From contig NZ_BAABAL010000026.1 in assembly GCF_039537405.1 (NCBI RefSeq), forward strand, positions 1 through 64,000: a stretch of DNA of 64,000 bases, in the 5' to 3' direction. Every line of letters begins with the position of its first letter. Positions within the stretch are counted from its first letter, which is position 1. This DNA comes from Allokutzneria multivorans (GTDB taxonomy: Bacteria > Actinomycetota > Actinomycetes > Mycobacteriales > Pseudonocardiaceae). The notes beneath the pieces were generated by a model. The model saw only the letters and a list, made by a program, of their open reading frames with translations. It was not told the DNA's origin and did not search any database. The translations under genes and the position numbers were made by a program. Positions 41,127 to 51,483 of this stretch are shown piece by piece.

Positions 41127-42914
41127 GTGAGGGGAAGCGGAACGCATCGGCCACGAATGGTGCTCGGCCGCATGGCGCTGGTGCTGATGTTGCTGGTGGC
41201 GGCGGTGAAGCTGGTGCACGTCCAGGTCTTCCAGGCCGAGGCGCTCTCGGCGAGGGCGGCGAAGCAGCGCGCGACCCCGTTCGACATCCCGGCGCAACGG
41301 GGCTCCATTGTGGACAGAGCGGGTCGTCCGCTGGCGTTCAGCGTGGACTCGCGGGTGCTCTACGTCGTGCCCCGGCTGCTGCGCGCGAACTGGCAGAAGG
41401 CCAAGGACAAGCGCCCCGAGCGGACCCCGGACTTCGAGACCTACACCGCGCGGATCGCCGACACCGTGGTGCGCGCGGCCGGCGAGGGCACGGACCGCGA
41501 CCAGGTGCTGGCGAAGCTGCGCGGCGACGGCCAGCGCGAGGAGCTGGCCGAGAACATCGGCCCCGCGACGGCGTGGGAGATCACCACCGCGCACCCCGAC
41601 ATCGGCTCGGAGTACCGGGCCGTGCGCGTCTACCCCAACGGCTCGCTCGGCGCGAACGTGATCGGCACGACGGTCTGGCGCAAGGACCAGAAACCCGCTG
41701 GTACCAGGGGAGTCAGCGGCTTGGAGAGCTCCCGCGACCAGGCGCTCGCCGGGCGGAGCGGGCGGCGGATCGTGGACACCGAGCAGGGCCGCGACGACGT
41801 CGTGATCCCCGGGACCGAGCGCGTTCTCGAACCCGCGACGCCCGGTGCGAGCCTGGAGCTGACGCTCGACGTGGACGTGCAGTTCATGGCGCAGCAGTTG
41901 GTCTCCGAGCACGCCAAGCGCTCCTCGGCCCACGACGTCTCCCTGGTGGTCCTCGACGCGAAGACCGCCGAGGTGCTCGCGCTGGCCACCGAGCAGAAGA
42001 TCAACACCGCCGTCTCGATCCCCTTCGAGCCCGGTGGTGCCGCCGCCGTGGTCACCGCCGCGGGCGCGGTCGAGGACGGCGCGCTCGGCCCTGAGCGGAC
42101 CGTGACCGTTCCCGAGCGCGTCCGCGTCGACGGCGTCGAGGTCCGTGATCGGACCGGCCACGCCACCCAGGACTTCACCCTCGCCGGTGTGCTCGCCCGT
42201 TCTTCCGACGTCGGCACCGTGCAGACCGCGCGCAAGCTCGGCGAGGACCGCTTCGCCGAGCTCACCGCCCGCTTCGGTTTCGGCGAGCGCGTCGAACTGG
42301 GTCTGCCCGGCGAGAACTCCGGCCAGGTGCCGCCGCGCGAGCACTGGTCCGCCTCCACCCTGGCGCGGTTGCCCATCGGCCACGACGTGGCTGTCACCTT
42401 GCCCCAGCTCGCCAGCGCCTACCAGGCGATCGCCAACGACGGTGTCCGCGTCCCGCCCCGTCTCATCCGCGCCGAGACCCGCCAGAACGGCCAGCGCGCG
42501 GAGCTGCCTCGGCCCGCCGGTGTCCGCGTCGTCAGCCCGCAGACCGCCGCCACCGTCCGAGGCCTGCTGCGCGCCGTTGTCCAGGATTCGCCCGGCCAGA
42601 AGGGAACTTCTCCCGCCGCCGCGCTCCCCGGCTACCAGGTGGCGGGCAAGTCCGGGACCCGTGAGCAGCCGAGCGGCCAGCGCGTGTGGAACTGCTTCGC
42701 CGGGATGTTCCCCGCCGAGTCTCCGCGCTTCGTCATCGCCACCCTCGTCGACGCGGCTGACACTGCTGCGGCTGGCCCTGCTGGGACTGGCTCTGCTGGG
42801 GCTGAGGCACCCGCCCGCCTGTTCCGCGAGATGGCCGACTACCTGGCGCAGCGCTACCGCGTCCCCATGGCGAAGGAGCGCGCCCCGGTCCAGGAGTTGA
42901 TCGCGACCAGGTAA
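41127..42914 (+). CDS. Penicillin-binding protein paralogue lacking the active-site serine and lysine
   Basis: A 595-residue FtsI/PBP2-type class B penicillin-binding protein: N-terminal membrane helix (about 13-31), a dimerisation domain with RGSIVDRAGRPLAFSVDSR, and a transpeptidase fold. Where FtsI has EPGSxxK, this protein reads EPGGAAAVVTAAGAVE, so the nucleophile Ser is Gly304 and the Lys is Ala307. The second motif is SSD (359-361) rather than SSN, while the third, KSGT (508-511), is intact. The DNA reads cleanly, so this is not a frameshift. I infer a catalytically dead scaffold or regulator of the division or elongation machinery, or a beta-lactam-indifferent protein. No ribosome site is obvious at GTG 41127. 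Confidence 0.88.
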   Translation: MRGSGTHRPRMVLGRMALVLMLLVAAVKLVHVQVFQAEALSARAAKQRATPFDIPAQRGSIVDRAGRPLAFSVDSRVLYVVPRLLRANWQKAKDKRPERTPDFETYTARIADTVVRAAGEGTDRDQVLAKLRGDGQREELAENIGPATAWEITTAHPDIGSEYRAVRVYPNGSLGANVIGTTVWRKDQKPAGTRGVSGLESSRDQALAGRSGRRIVDTEQGRDDVVIPGTERVLEPATPGASLELTLDVDVQFMAQQLVSEHAKRSSAHDVSLVVLDAKTAEVLALATEQKINTAVSIPFEPGGAAAVVTAAGAVEDGALGPERTVTVPERVRVDGVEVRDRTGHATQDFTLAGVLARSSDVGTVQTARKLGEDRFAELTARFGFGERVELGLPGENSGQVPPREHWSASTLARLPIGHDVAVTLPQLASAYQAIANDGVRVPPRLIRAETRQNGQRAELPRPAGVRVVSPQTAATVRGLLRAVVQDSPGQKGTSPAAALPGYQVAGKSGTREQPSGQRVWNCFAGMFPAESPRFVIATLVDAADTAAAGPAGTGSAGAEAPARLFREMADYLAQRYRVPMAKERAPVQELIATR

Positions 42915-42956
42915 ATCCGACTGTGCGCGGTGGCCGTGGTGAGGCATCCTGGGGGC

Positions 42957-43391
42957 ATGGCAACCGATCTGACCGTCACTGCGTCGCTGGTGATCCCCGG
43001 CGTCGAGCTGGCTGAGCGGTTCTCCCGCTCGTCCGGCCCTGGCGGCCAGTCGGTCAACACCACCGACAGCCGCGTCGAGCTGTCCTTCGACGTCGCCGCG
43101 TCGTCGGCGTTCACTTCCGAGCGCCAGCGCGAGCGCGCCCTGGAGCGCCTCGCCACGCGTGTGGTCGACGGCGTGCTCACCATCGCCGCGTCCGAGCAGC
43201 GCAGCCAGCTCCAGAACCGCCAGGCCGCCCGCGACCGCTTGGTCGCCCTGCTGCGCGAGGCCATCGCTCCGCCTCCCCCGCCCCGCCGCGCCACCAAGCC
43301 CAGCCGTGGCGCCCGCGAGCGCCGTCTCGCCGCCAAGCGTCAGCGCTCCGACGTGAAGCGCGGTCGAGGTCAGGTCCGCCACACCGACTGA
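42957..43391 (+). CDS. arfB: Peptidyl-tRNA hydrolase ArfB (ribosome rescue)
   Basis: A 144-residue release-factor-like protein. SRSSGPGGQSVNTTDSRVEL carries the GGQ motif that hydrolyses peptidyl-tRNA on stalled ribosomes. The Pro-rich linker and Lys/Arg-rich tail (KPSRGARERRLAAKRQRSD) are what ArfB inserts into the empty mRNA channel. No codon-recognition domain is present, as expected. ATG 42957 follows the PBP-like gene by 42 bp. Confidence 0.93.
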   Translation: MATDLTVTASLVIPGVELAERFSRSSGPGGQSVNTTDSRVELSFDVAASSAFTSERQRERALERLATRVVDGVLTIAASEQRSQLQNRQAARDRLVALLREAIAPPPPPRRATKPSRGARERRLAAKRQRSDVKRGRGQVRHTD

Positions 43392-43553
43392 GGTTTCCAG
43401 CCCGGATCCGACTCGACCTGGACCCCCATCGGGCTTCATACGGGTACGGCCAGTGAACCGGCCCGCGCCGGGAGGCGTAGGACACGCGCACCTCGTTGCG
43501 CCCCTTACCTTCCAGCTTGCTGCGCGCATGTCGAATACACCTCCCTGCCTCGG

Positions 43554-44786
43554 TTACGCCGCCAACCGTGGGTCGACTCTGATGTTGCGCATCGGTTTCT
43601 GCTCGGGATCCACCCACGTCGGTGGGATGAAGTCGGGTCGTCCGTCGTCGGCGAAGACGATCTTCCAGTCTTCTTGGTGGATCACGTGATGGTGGTGCGA
43701 GCACAACAACGTCATGTTGTTCAAATCCGTCGGCCCACGATGCTCAACCCAATGCAACACATGATGAGCCTCCGTCCACGCCGGTGGCCGATCACACCCG
43801 GGGAACGCGCATCCCTTGTCCCGCACCGCCAACGCCCGTCGCAGAGGAGCAGGCGCGGTCCGAGCAGAACGCCCGTAGTCGAGGGGGACGCTCTCCCCGT
43901 TGAGGACGACGGGGATCAGCTCAGCGTCGCAAGCAAGTTGCCGGATCAGCGAGGCGGTGGCTTCACCGTCCCAGTCGGTGTACCCCGACCGAAGCTTCTC
44001 CTCCAGATAATCCAAGCGCATCGTCACGACCATCTGCGGCCGCACCCCGCCACTGGCCGGGAGGTCATGGGTGGCCATCGCGACCGCGACCAACTCACAC
44101 AACCCGTCGGCATAGCGTTGCTCCACCGTCCGAGGATCTTCTTCCCCGTTGCTGGGGCGGGGTTTCGACACCGCGTGCAGGGCTTCTTCGAAGATCGCGC
44201 CCTCGATCGGCGGCAGGCATCCGTTGAAGAACAAAGACCCGTGCTGATCCTTACCCATCCTGAACGACCGCGCCTCCACGGCCTTCTGCTCGTCCGCGAA
44301 GGCACCCGCCTGATCGAAGTGCGACCGGACCCGCTTCCCCGCTTGCGCCAACTCGCGCGAGGTCAACTCAGGCGCGTACTCAAGCAGGATCTCTTCAGCC
44401 TCATCAGCCGCATCAGCGGGAATGTTCTTGATGACATCGGCGATGACCGCCGCGTGATCACCACTGATCTCACCCGCGTACAGGGCGTCCTTCGTGGAAG
44501 GCACGCCGGGGAGGTCTTCTACGAGCAGCGAGCGTCGCTTCGCTTCCGCCGGAGAAATCTTCAAGTGCGACCGCAACAGCGTCGCGAGGTTCCGGCACCC
44601 TTGCGCGGTGTGCAGACCACGATCCTCCGCATACTCAGCGGCGTCAACCTTCACTGCCGTCACCAGATTCGTGAGCGTCTCCAACTCCACCAGGAACGCC
44701 AGATGCTCCTTCTCGGAGAGCGTGTGGACGTCGTGTGATTCGAGATGATCTACCAAAAGAGACTTCACAGCCGTGATATCCAACAT
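43554..44786 (-). CDS. DUF222 / HNH endonuclease-domain protein (13E12-like), copy 1
   Basis: A 410-residue protein. Residues about 1-300 are the helical DUF222 (13E12) domain, and the C-terminus is an HNH nuclease: CAFPGCDRPPAWTEAHHVLH, then NNMTLLCSHHHHVIHQEDW, with the HH, N and H residues and the CxxC/CxxH zinc site intact. The biological role of the family is unknown. In mycobacteria relatives form the REP13E12 repeats and serve as phage attachment targets. A GGGGAGGTG ribosome site precedes the ATG. A 111-nt structured inverted repeat lies 110 bp upstream, and a paralogue with the same repeat lies at 57613-58800. Confidence 0.93.
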   Translation of the reverse strand: MLDITAVKSLLVDHLESHDVHTLSEKEHLAFLVELETLTNLVTAVKVDAAEYAEDRGLHTAQGCRNLATLLRSHLKISPAEAKRRSLLVEDLPGVPSTKDALYAGEISGDHAAVIADVIKNIPADAADEAEEILLEYAPELTSRELAQAGKRVRSHFDQAGAFADEQKAVEARSFRMGKDQHGSLFFNGCLPPIEGAIFEEALHAVSKPRPSNGEEDPRTVEQRYADGLCELVAVAMATHDLPASGGVRPQMVVTMRLDYLEEKLRSGYTDWDGEATASLIRQLACDAELIPVVLNGESVPLDYGRSARTAPAPLRRALAVRDKGCAFPGCDRPPAWTEAHHVLHWVEHRGPTDLNNMTLLCSHHHHVIHQEDWKIVFADDGRPDFIPPTWVDPEQKPMRNIRVDPRLAA

Positions 44787-44895
44787 GATTCACCTCCCCT
44801 GTGCTGGATACCCCTAATTTTAGCAACTCCTCCAACAGCGTCAAATCCGTTGCAGGCCAAGGGAAAAACCAACGTTCAGCCGTCAGCGAAACCGA

Positions 44896-45006
44896 GTCGG
44901 CTTTACCTGGGGAGCGCGTGCCATACGCTTGCCAGCGTGGCCGGGATTCATCCCGTGCCCGTCCGGCCCACTACGGCACGCGCAAGGGGCCCCAGGTCAA
45001 GCCGAC
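44896..45006. repeat. Structured inverted repeat upstream of the HNH gene, copy 1
   Basis: The ends GTCGGCTT (44896-44903) and AAGCCGAC (44999-45006) pair perfectly. Inside them CCTGGGG pairs with CCCCAGG (44990-44996), and GCGCGTGCC (44914-44922) with GGCACGCGC (44975-44983). The loop contains further hairpins, such as GGGATTCATCCC. A second copy with the same arms and a changed but still foldable loop lies at 59004-59115, also upstream of a DUF222-HNH gene. It could be a structured RNA, a recognition site for the nuclease, or the end of a mobile element. The strand of any transcript is unknown. Confidence 0.9.
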
Positions 45007-45065
45007 CCCCACGCTGGAACCACCACGCCCCACGCACCCCACCGCCACTGACATCCGGTGCCACC

Positions 45066-45445
45066 TGAAACCCCCAGCCGTCCCCGACCTGGAAGCGCAG
45101 CCGTACCCCGCTGGAAAGAGCTAAAGGCTCCAGCCTTTCCCAAGCTGGAAGTCCAGCCGTCCCCGACCCGGAAGCCCAGCCGGTGCAAGCCGGAACCCCA
45201 GCCGTACCCCCGCTGGAAGCCCAGCCGGTGCAAGCTGGAAGTCCAGCCGTCCCCGACCCGGAAGTCCAGCCGTCCCCGACCCGGAAGTCCAGCCGTCCCC
45301 GACCCGGAAGTTCAGCCGTCCCCGGCCTGGAACCCCAGCCATCCCCACGCTGGAAACCACCCGTCCCCAAACCGGAACCCCAGCCCTCCCAAGCCGGAAG
45401 CCCAGCCACGCGGAAACCCAGCCACCCCAGCCGAACCCCCACCAA
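45066..45445. repeat. Tandem array of about 16 units of 22-23 bp
   Basis: Imperfect direct repeats with consensus GGAAGTCCAGCCGTCCCCGA followed by CCC. Units 8-10 (around 45236-45304) are identical and flanking ones diverge. Junctions such as GCTGGAAGTCCAGC form small hairpins. Units of 22 and 23 bp alternate, so no reading frame is kept through the array and it is not a repeat protein. There are no unique spacers, so it is not CRISPR. It fills most of the gap between the structured repeat and the SDR gene and ends about 10 bp before that gene's start. Confidence 0.88.
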
Positions 45446-45455
45446 AGCAGCCATA

Positions 45456-46187
45456 ATGACCACCGTGATCAACCTCGACGGACAACGCGTCCTCATCACC
45501 GGCGCGGGCGGCAACATCGGCGCGGGCATCGCCAGGTGCTTCGCCGCCGCGGGAGCCGAGGTGATCGCGCACTACCACCGCAGCGCGAGCACAACTCAAG
45601 CGCTCGCCGAAGAAATCGGTGCCACGACAGCACAAGCGGACCTCACGAACCCCGCTCAACGACAAGCCATGCTCGACCGTGTCGGCCGCATCGACGTCCT
45701 CGTCAACAACGCCGCCGTGCAAACGGTCCGCCCGCTCAAAGAAACAACCACCGAAGAGTGGAACGCGATCGTCGACACGAACCTCAACGCGGTGTTCGCC
45801 TTGACCCAAGCCGCGGTCACGACCATGAAGCGCGGCGCGGTCATCACGATCGCCTCGATCGAGGGCACGCACCCCGCGGAGGGCCACGCCGCCTACGCGA
45901 CCACCAAAGCGGCGGTCATCATGCACACCAAGGCCGCGGCGTTGGAGTACGGGCGTCTCGGCATTCGGTGCAACGCGGTCTCGCCGGGGCTCATCGGCCG
46001 CGAGGGGATCGAGGAGCAGTGGCCGGAGGGTGTGGCGCGCTGGCACGCGGCGGCCCCGCTGCACCGGCTCGGCACTCCGGAGGACGTGGGCAACGCGTGC
46101 GTGTTCCTGGCCTCGCCGCTCGCCGAGTGGATCACGGGGCAGAATCTCGTCGTGGACGGTGGAGTGTCCACACACCCGACCTGGTAG
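45456..46187 (+). CDS. Short-chain dehydrogenase/reductase
   Basis: A 243-residue classical SDR. The cofactor motif is LITGAGGNIGAGIARCFAAA, then NNAAVQTVRPL, catalytic Ser in ITIASIEG, and Tyr-x3-Lys in YATTKAAVIMH. The end GQNLVVDGG is typical. The substrate is unknown. No ribosome site is visible before the ATG, and the tandem array ends almost at the start codon, so the original promoter region may have been replaced. Confidence 0.87.
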   Translation: MTTVINLDGQRVLITGAGGNIGAGIARCFAAAGAEVIAHYHRSASTTQALAEEIGATTAQADLTNPAQRQAMLDRVGRIDVLVNNAAVQTVRPLKETTTEEWNAIVDTNLNAVFALTQAAVTTMKRGAVITIASIEGTHPAEGHAAYATTKAAVIMHTKAAALEYGRLGIRCNAVSPGLIGREGIEEQWPEGVARWHAAAPLHRLGTPEDVGNACVFLASPLAEWITGQNLVVDGGVSTHPTW

Positions 46188-46194
46188 GGACAAC

Positions 46195-46641
46195 GTGACG
46201 TACCACGAGATCGTCGAAGCGCTCGGGCTCCAGCCGTTGCCGGTGGAGGGCGGTTTCTGGGCGCAGACCTGGCTCAGCGAGGACTGCTCGGGCATCTACT
46301 ACCTGATGACCGCGCAGGACTTCTCCGGCATGCACCGGCTGAAGCACCTGGAGATCTTCAGCTACCACGCGGGCGACCCGGCGCAGATGGTGTTGCTGCA
46401 CCCGGACGGCCGCGTGGAACGACCGGTGCTCGGGCCGGACCTGGCCGCCGGGCAGCGCCCTCAGGTCGTGGTGCCGCCGGGGGTCTGGCAGGGCAGCCGC
46501 AGCACGGGCGAGTGGAGCCTGCTGGGCACGTTCATGTCGCCGCCGTACTCCGAGGACTCGGTGGACTTCGGCAGGGCCGAGGAGCTGTCGGCGGCCTATC
46601 CCGAGCACGCCGAGGAGATCGGCGGGCTGTGCCGGTTCTGA
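46195..46641 (+). CDS. Cupin-fold DUF985 protein
   Basis: A 148-residue single-domain protein, with VEGGFWAQTWLSED at the start, SGIYYLMTAQDFSGMHRLKH and VVPPGVWQGSRSTGEWSLLG. This matches the DUF985/cupin_5 family, double-stranded beta-helix proteins of unknown role. It begins 7 bp after the SDR with a GTG preceded by AGGGA, so the two are probably co-transcribed. Confidence 0.85.
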   Translation: MTYHEIVEALGLQPLPVEGGFWAQTWLSEDCSGIYYLMTAQDFSGMHRLKHLEIFSYHAGDPAQMVLLHPDGRVERPVLGPDLAAGQRPQVVVPPGVWQGSRSTGEWSLLGTFMSPPYSEDSVDFGRAEELSAAYPEHAEEIGGLCRF

Positions 46642-46657
46642 GCGGTACGCTGAACAC

Positions 46658-47263
46658 GTGCCGAAGATCATCGGGGGCTCCCTCGCCGCGCACCGGGAAC
46701 AGACCCGGCAGCGGATCTTCGAGGCGTTCGCGGGGTTGATGTACGAGCGCGGGTTCGACCGGATCACCCTGGCGGACATCGCCTCGGCGGCGGGGGTCGG
46801 GCGCACGGCCATGTACAACCACTTCCCGGACAAGGAAGCCCTGCTCGTCGCCTACGCGGCGGCGGAGACCGAGAGCTACGTGGTGCGCCTGCGCGCCGCA
46901 CTGTCCGAAGTGGACGATCCGGTGCGCAGGCTGGCCACCTACGTCCGCTTCCAGCTGCGCGAGGTCGCCGCGCACCACATCCCGCCGGGGCCCGCGCTGC
47001 GCTCGCTGCTGCCGCAGTCGGCCTACGGCCAGGTGATCGGGCACGTGCGCGATCTGGAGCAGGAGCTGCGCGCGGTGCTGCGCGCCGGGATCGACCAGGG
47101 CTACCTGCCGGAGGCCGATGTCGACGGCCTGATCCCGCTGGTCAACGCCTGCCTCTCCGGCGGCGCCGAGAACGCCGAGCTGACCACGCTGTTCGTGCTG
47201 CGCGCGGTGGGCGCGCGGCTGGCCGAGGACGGGTCGGCGCGCAAACTGCCGCGCAGGCGCTGA
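46658..47263 (+). CDS. TetR-family transcriptional regulator
   Basis: A 201-residue repressor-type protein. The N-terminal helix-turn-helix is clear (TRQRIFEAFAGLMYERGFDR, then ITLADIASAAGVGRTAMYNHF with PDKEALL). The ligand-binding part is unassigned. It starts with a GTG 16 bp after the DUF985 gene and may regulate that small operon. The next gene has its own iron box. Confidence 0.9.
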   Translation: MPKIIGGSLAAHREQTRQRIFEAFAGLMYERGFDRITLADIASAAGVGRTAMYNHFPDKEALLVAYAAAETESYVVRLRAALSEVDDPVRRLATYVRFQLREVAAHHIPPGPALRSLLPQSAYGQVIGHVRDLEQELRAVLRAGIDQGYLPEADVDGLIPLVNACLSGGAENAELTTLFVLRAVGARLAEDGSARKLPRRR

Positions 47264-47299
47264 GCGCCACCGTTCGGGGCCTTGCCACCCCTCCACCTC

Positions 47300-47318
47300 T
47301 CAGGTTAGGTTCACCTAA
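47300..47318. promoter_or_regulatory. DtxR/IdeR iron box upstream of heme oxygenase
   Basis: TCAGGTTAGGTTCACCTAA matches the iron-box consensus TTAGGTTAGGCTAACCTAA at 16 of 19 positions. It lies 67 bp upstream of the heme oxygenase ATG. It ties this gene to the iron regulon of the hmuTUV locus 30 kb away. Confidence 0.88.
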
Positions 47319-47385
47319 GTAGGTCTTTTCCTGACGCCTCGTCAGAATGATGTGACATACTGTCAGAACAAGCTGAGGAGGCGGC

Positions 47386-48036
47386 ATGGCGACCACGGAA
47401 GCGACGGGCTTCGCCGAGCTGATCAAGGAAGCCACCGACGAGGCGCACCGGCGGGCCGAGCGCACCCCGGTGATCGGCGCGCTCGCGAACGGCACGCTGC
47501 CGGTCGAGGGCTACACGGCGATGGTCTCCCAGCACTACTTCTTCTACGAGGCGCTGGAGCAGGCCGCCGAGCTCATGCGGACCGACCCGGTCGCGGGTCC
47601 CTTCGTGCACGACGAGCTGACCCGGCTGCCCTCGCTGGTCAGGGACCTCACCGCGTTGATCGGCCCGGACTGGCGCGAGCGGATCACCCCCGGCGAGGCG
47701 ACGCTGCGCTACTGCGAGCGCATCCACGAGGTGTGCTTCGACTGGGCGGGCGGGTTCGTCGCCCACCACTACACCCGCTACCTCGGCGATCTCTCCGGCG
47801 GGCAGATCCTGCGCACGCTGCTGGGCCGCCACCTCGGGCTGACCGAGGAGACCGGGCTGAGCTTCTACCGCTTCCCCGGCATCCCCAAGGCGCCGGTGTT
47901 CAAGGCGCACTACCGCAGGCTGCTGGACGAGGCGCCGTGGAGCGCCGAGGAGCAGCACCGCATCGCCGCCGAGTCCCGGCTGGCCTTCGAGCTGAACACC
48001 GCGATCTTCGAGGAGCTCGGCGCGCGCTTCTGCTGA
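47386..48036 (+). CDS. hmuO: Heme oxygenase (biliverdin-producing)
   Basis: A 216-residue cytoplasmic enzyme that opens heme to biliverdin, CO and ferrous iron. The proximal ligand is His21 in KEATDEAHRRAE, and the distal helix contains LGDLSGGQ (133-140) with the Gly residues that contact heme. QHYFFYEALEQAAE and FYRFPGIPKAPVFK are further family segments. A GAGGAGG ribosome site precedes the ATG. The iron box upstream means it is made when iron is scarce, together with HmuTUV. Confidence 0.95.
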   Translation: MATTEATGFAELIKEATDEAHRRAERTPVIGALANGTLPVEGYTAMVSQHYFFYEALEQAAELMRTDPVAGPFVHDELTRLPSLVRDLTALIGPDWRERITPGEATLRYCERIHEVCFDWAGGFVAHHYTRYLGDLSGGQILRTLLGRHLGLTEETGLSFYRFPGIPKAPVFKAHYRRLLDEAPWSAEEQHRIAAESRLAFELNTAIFEELGARFC

Positions 48037-48081
48037 CCGGTAGCCTCGCCCCCGCGAGATCACCGGCGAGAGGAACGCGCT

Positions 48082-48576
48082 GTGCGGGGACGGCTGTGGG
48101 TGTCACTGGCGGCGTTGACGCTGCTCACCGGCTGCGGAGCGCGGTCCGAGCTCGGTGAGAGGCCGCTGGCCGTCGCCACCACCAAGCCGTGCTCGATGCT
48201 CACCGCGCAGCAGGCGGGTGAACTCGGCCTGGTGTCGGCCAGGTCGGACGCCTCCGGCTTCCCCCGCGAGGGCCGCGCCCAGTCACCGACCACCTGCTAC
48301 TGGGCCGACAGCGAGGGCACCACGTTCGACCTCCAGTTGCACAAGGACGACGAGGCCGTCAAGACCGTGCTCCGGGAGGGCGACAAGGACGGCAGGGTGA
48401 GGGGCTACCCGGCAGGCGAGTTGGAGATCAACACCAAGTCCTGCCGCTACTACCTGGCGCCCGCCGACGACCACTACCTCGTCTTCCAGATCGTGGCGAA
48501 CAACAAGCCCGAGGGAGCGTGCGCGCTGGGCCGCAAGGCCGCCGAGGTCGTGCTCGGCAACATCCCCGCAGGCTAG
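48082..48576 (+). CDS. DUF3558-type lipoprotein
   Basis: A 164-residue lipoprotein with lipobox LLTGC. The DUF3558 layout is clear: PCSMLTAQQAGELGL, then TTCYWAD, then late SCRYYL and GACALGRKAAEVVLGNIP. Function unknown. It starts 45 bp after heme oxygenase and may share its transcript. It overlaps the convergent S4 gene by 4 bp. Confidence 0.8.
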   Translation: MRGRLWVSLAALTLLTGCGARSELGERPLAVATTKPCSMLTAQQAGELGLVSARSDASGFPREGRAQSPTTCYWADSEGTTFDLQLHKDDEAVKTVLREGDKDGRVRGYPAGELEINTKSCRYYLAPADDHYLVFQIVANNKPEGACALGRKAAEVVLGNIPAG

Positions 48577-48803
48577 GGCGCGCGCGAGACCAGGCGGGCC
48601 TTCTCGCCCTGGACGAGCACCTCGACCACGTCGCCGTGCACCAACTGCTTGCCACGCCGCAGTTCCTCGCGACCGTTGACGGTGATCTCGCCGTCCTCGA
48701 TCAGCGACCGCGCGTGCACCCCGTCCTCGGCCAGCCCTGCCAGCTTCAGGAACTGGCCGAGCCGGATGGACTCGTCGGAGATCTCCACCTCGCGGATGCT
48801 CAT
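48573..48803 (-). CDS. S4-domain RNA-binding protein
   Basis: A 76-residue protein consisting of one S4 domain. IRLGQFLKLAGLAEDGVHAR, then IEDGEITVNGREELRRGKQL and GDVVEVLVQG, matches YbcJ/RqcH-partner-type small S4 proteins. It probably binds rRNA or tRNA. It lies 8 bp after sdhB in the same orientation. Confidence 0.85.
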   Translation of the reverse strand: MSIREVEISDESIRLGQFLKLAGLAEDGVHARSLIEDGEITVNGREELRRGKQLVHGDVVEVLVQGEKARLVSRAP

Positions 48804-48811
48804 GCGCCCAT

Positions 48812-49554
48812 CTAACGCCGGGGGCGCAACGACGCGCGCAGCAGGTCCCGGTTGAGCCGCCCGATCGAGGCGAGCGGGATGCCCTTGGGGCACACGGCCG
48901 TGCACTCGCCGGTGTTGGTGCAGCCGCCGAAGCCGAGGTCGTCGTGCGCCTGGACCATGTCGAGCACGCGGGAGTCGCGCTCCGGCTGGCCCTGCGGGAG
49001 CACGCCGAGGTGGGTGATCTTCGCGGCGGTGAACAGCATCGCGGAGCCGTTGGGGCAGGCCGCGACGCAGGCTCCGCAGCCGATGCACGCGGCGGACTCG
49101 AAGGCGGTGTCGGCATCCGGCTTGGGCACGGAGACGGCGTGCGCGTCCGGGGCGCTGCCGGTCGGAGCGCTGACGTAGCCGCCGGCCTCGATGATCCGGT
49201 CGAAGGCCGAGCGGTCCACCACGAGGTCCTTGACGACCGGGAAGGGCTTGGCGCGCCAGGGTTCGATGGTGATCGTGGCGCCGTCGGCGAAGTGCCGCAT
49301 GTGCAGCTGGCAGGCGGTGGTGGCCCGCTCCGGCCCGTGCGCGACGCCGTTGATCATCATGCCGCACATGCCGCAGATGCCCTCGCGGCAGTCGTGGTCG
49401 AAGGCCACCGGCTCGTCCCCTGCGAGGATCAGCTCCTCGTTGAGCACGTCCAGCATCTCCAGGAACGACATGTCCTCGGAGACGTCGTCGAGCCGGTAGT
49501 CGACCAGGTGGCCGTCGTCCTGTGTGGACTGTCGCCAGATGCGCAGTGTCAGTC

Positions 49555-49558
<4 letters not shown>
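48812..49558 (-). CDS. sdhB: Succinate dehydrogenase iron-sulfur subunit
   Basis: A 248-residue electron-transfer subunit. The [2Fe-2S] cysteines are in CREGICGMCGMMING and the later ACQLH. The other clusters are in CIGCGACVAACPNGS and CTNTGECTAVCPKGIPL. It passes electrons from SdhA to the membrane heme subunit. It starts with a GTG that overlaps the sdhA stop (GTGA). This is a standard three-gene sdhCAB operon. Confidence 0.93.

Positions 49559-51483
<1,925 letters not shown>

Noticed and set aside
45066..45445. Possible CRISPR array
   Set aside because: Units are contiguous with no unique spacers, and no cas genes are in the window.
44948..45529. A minus-strand open frame of 193 codons with repeated GWTSGSGTAGLP-like segments
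   Set aside because: It is the translation of a 22-23 bp DNA tandem array. Mixed unit lengths break any protein period, and there is no ribosome site.
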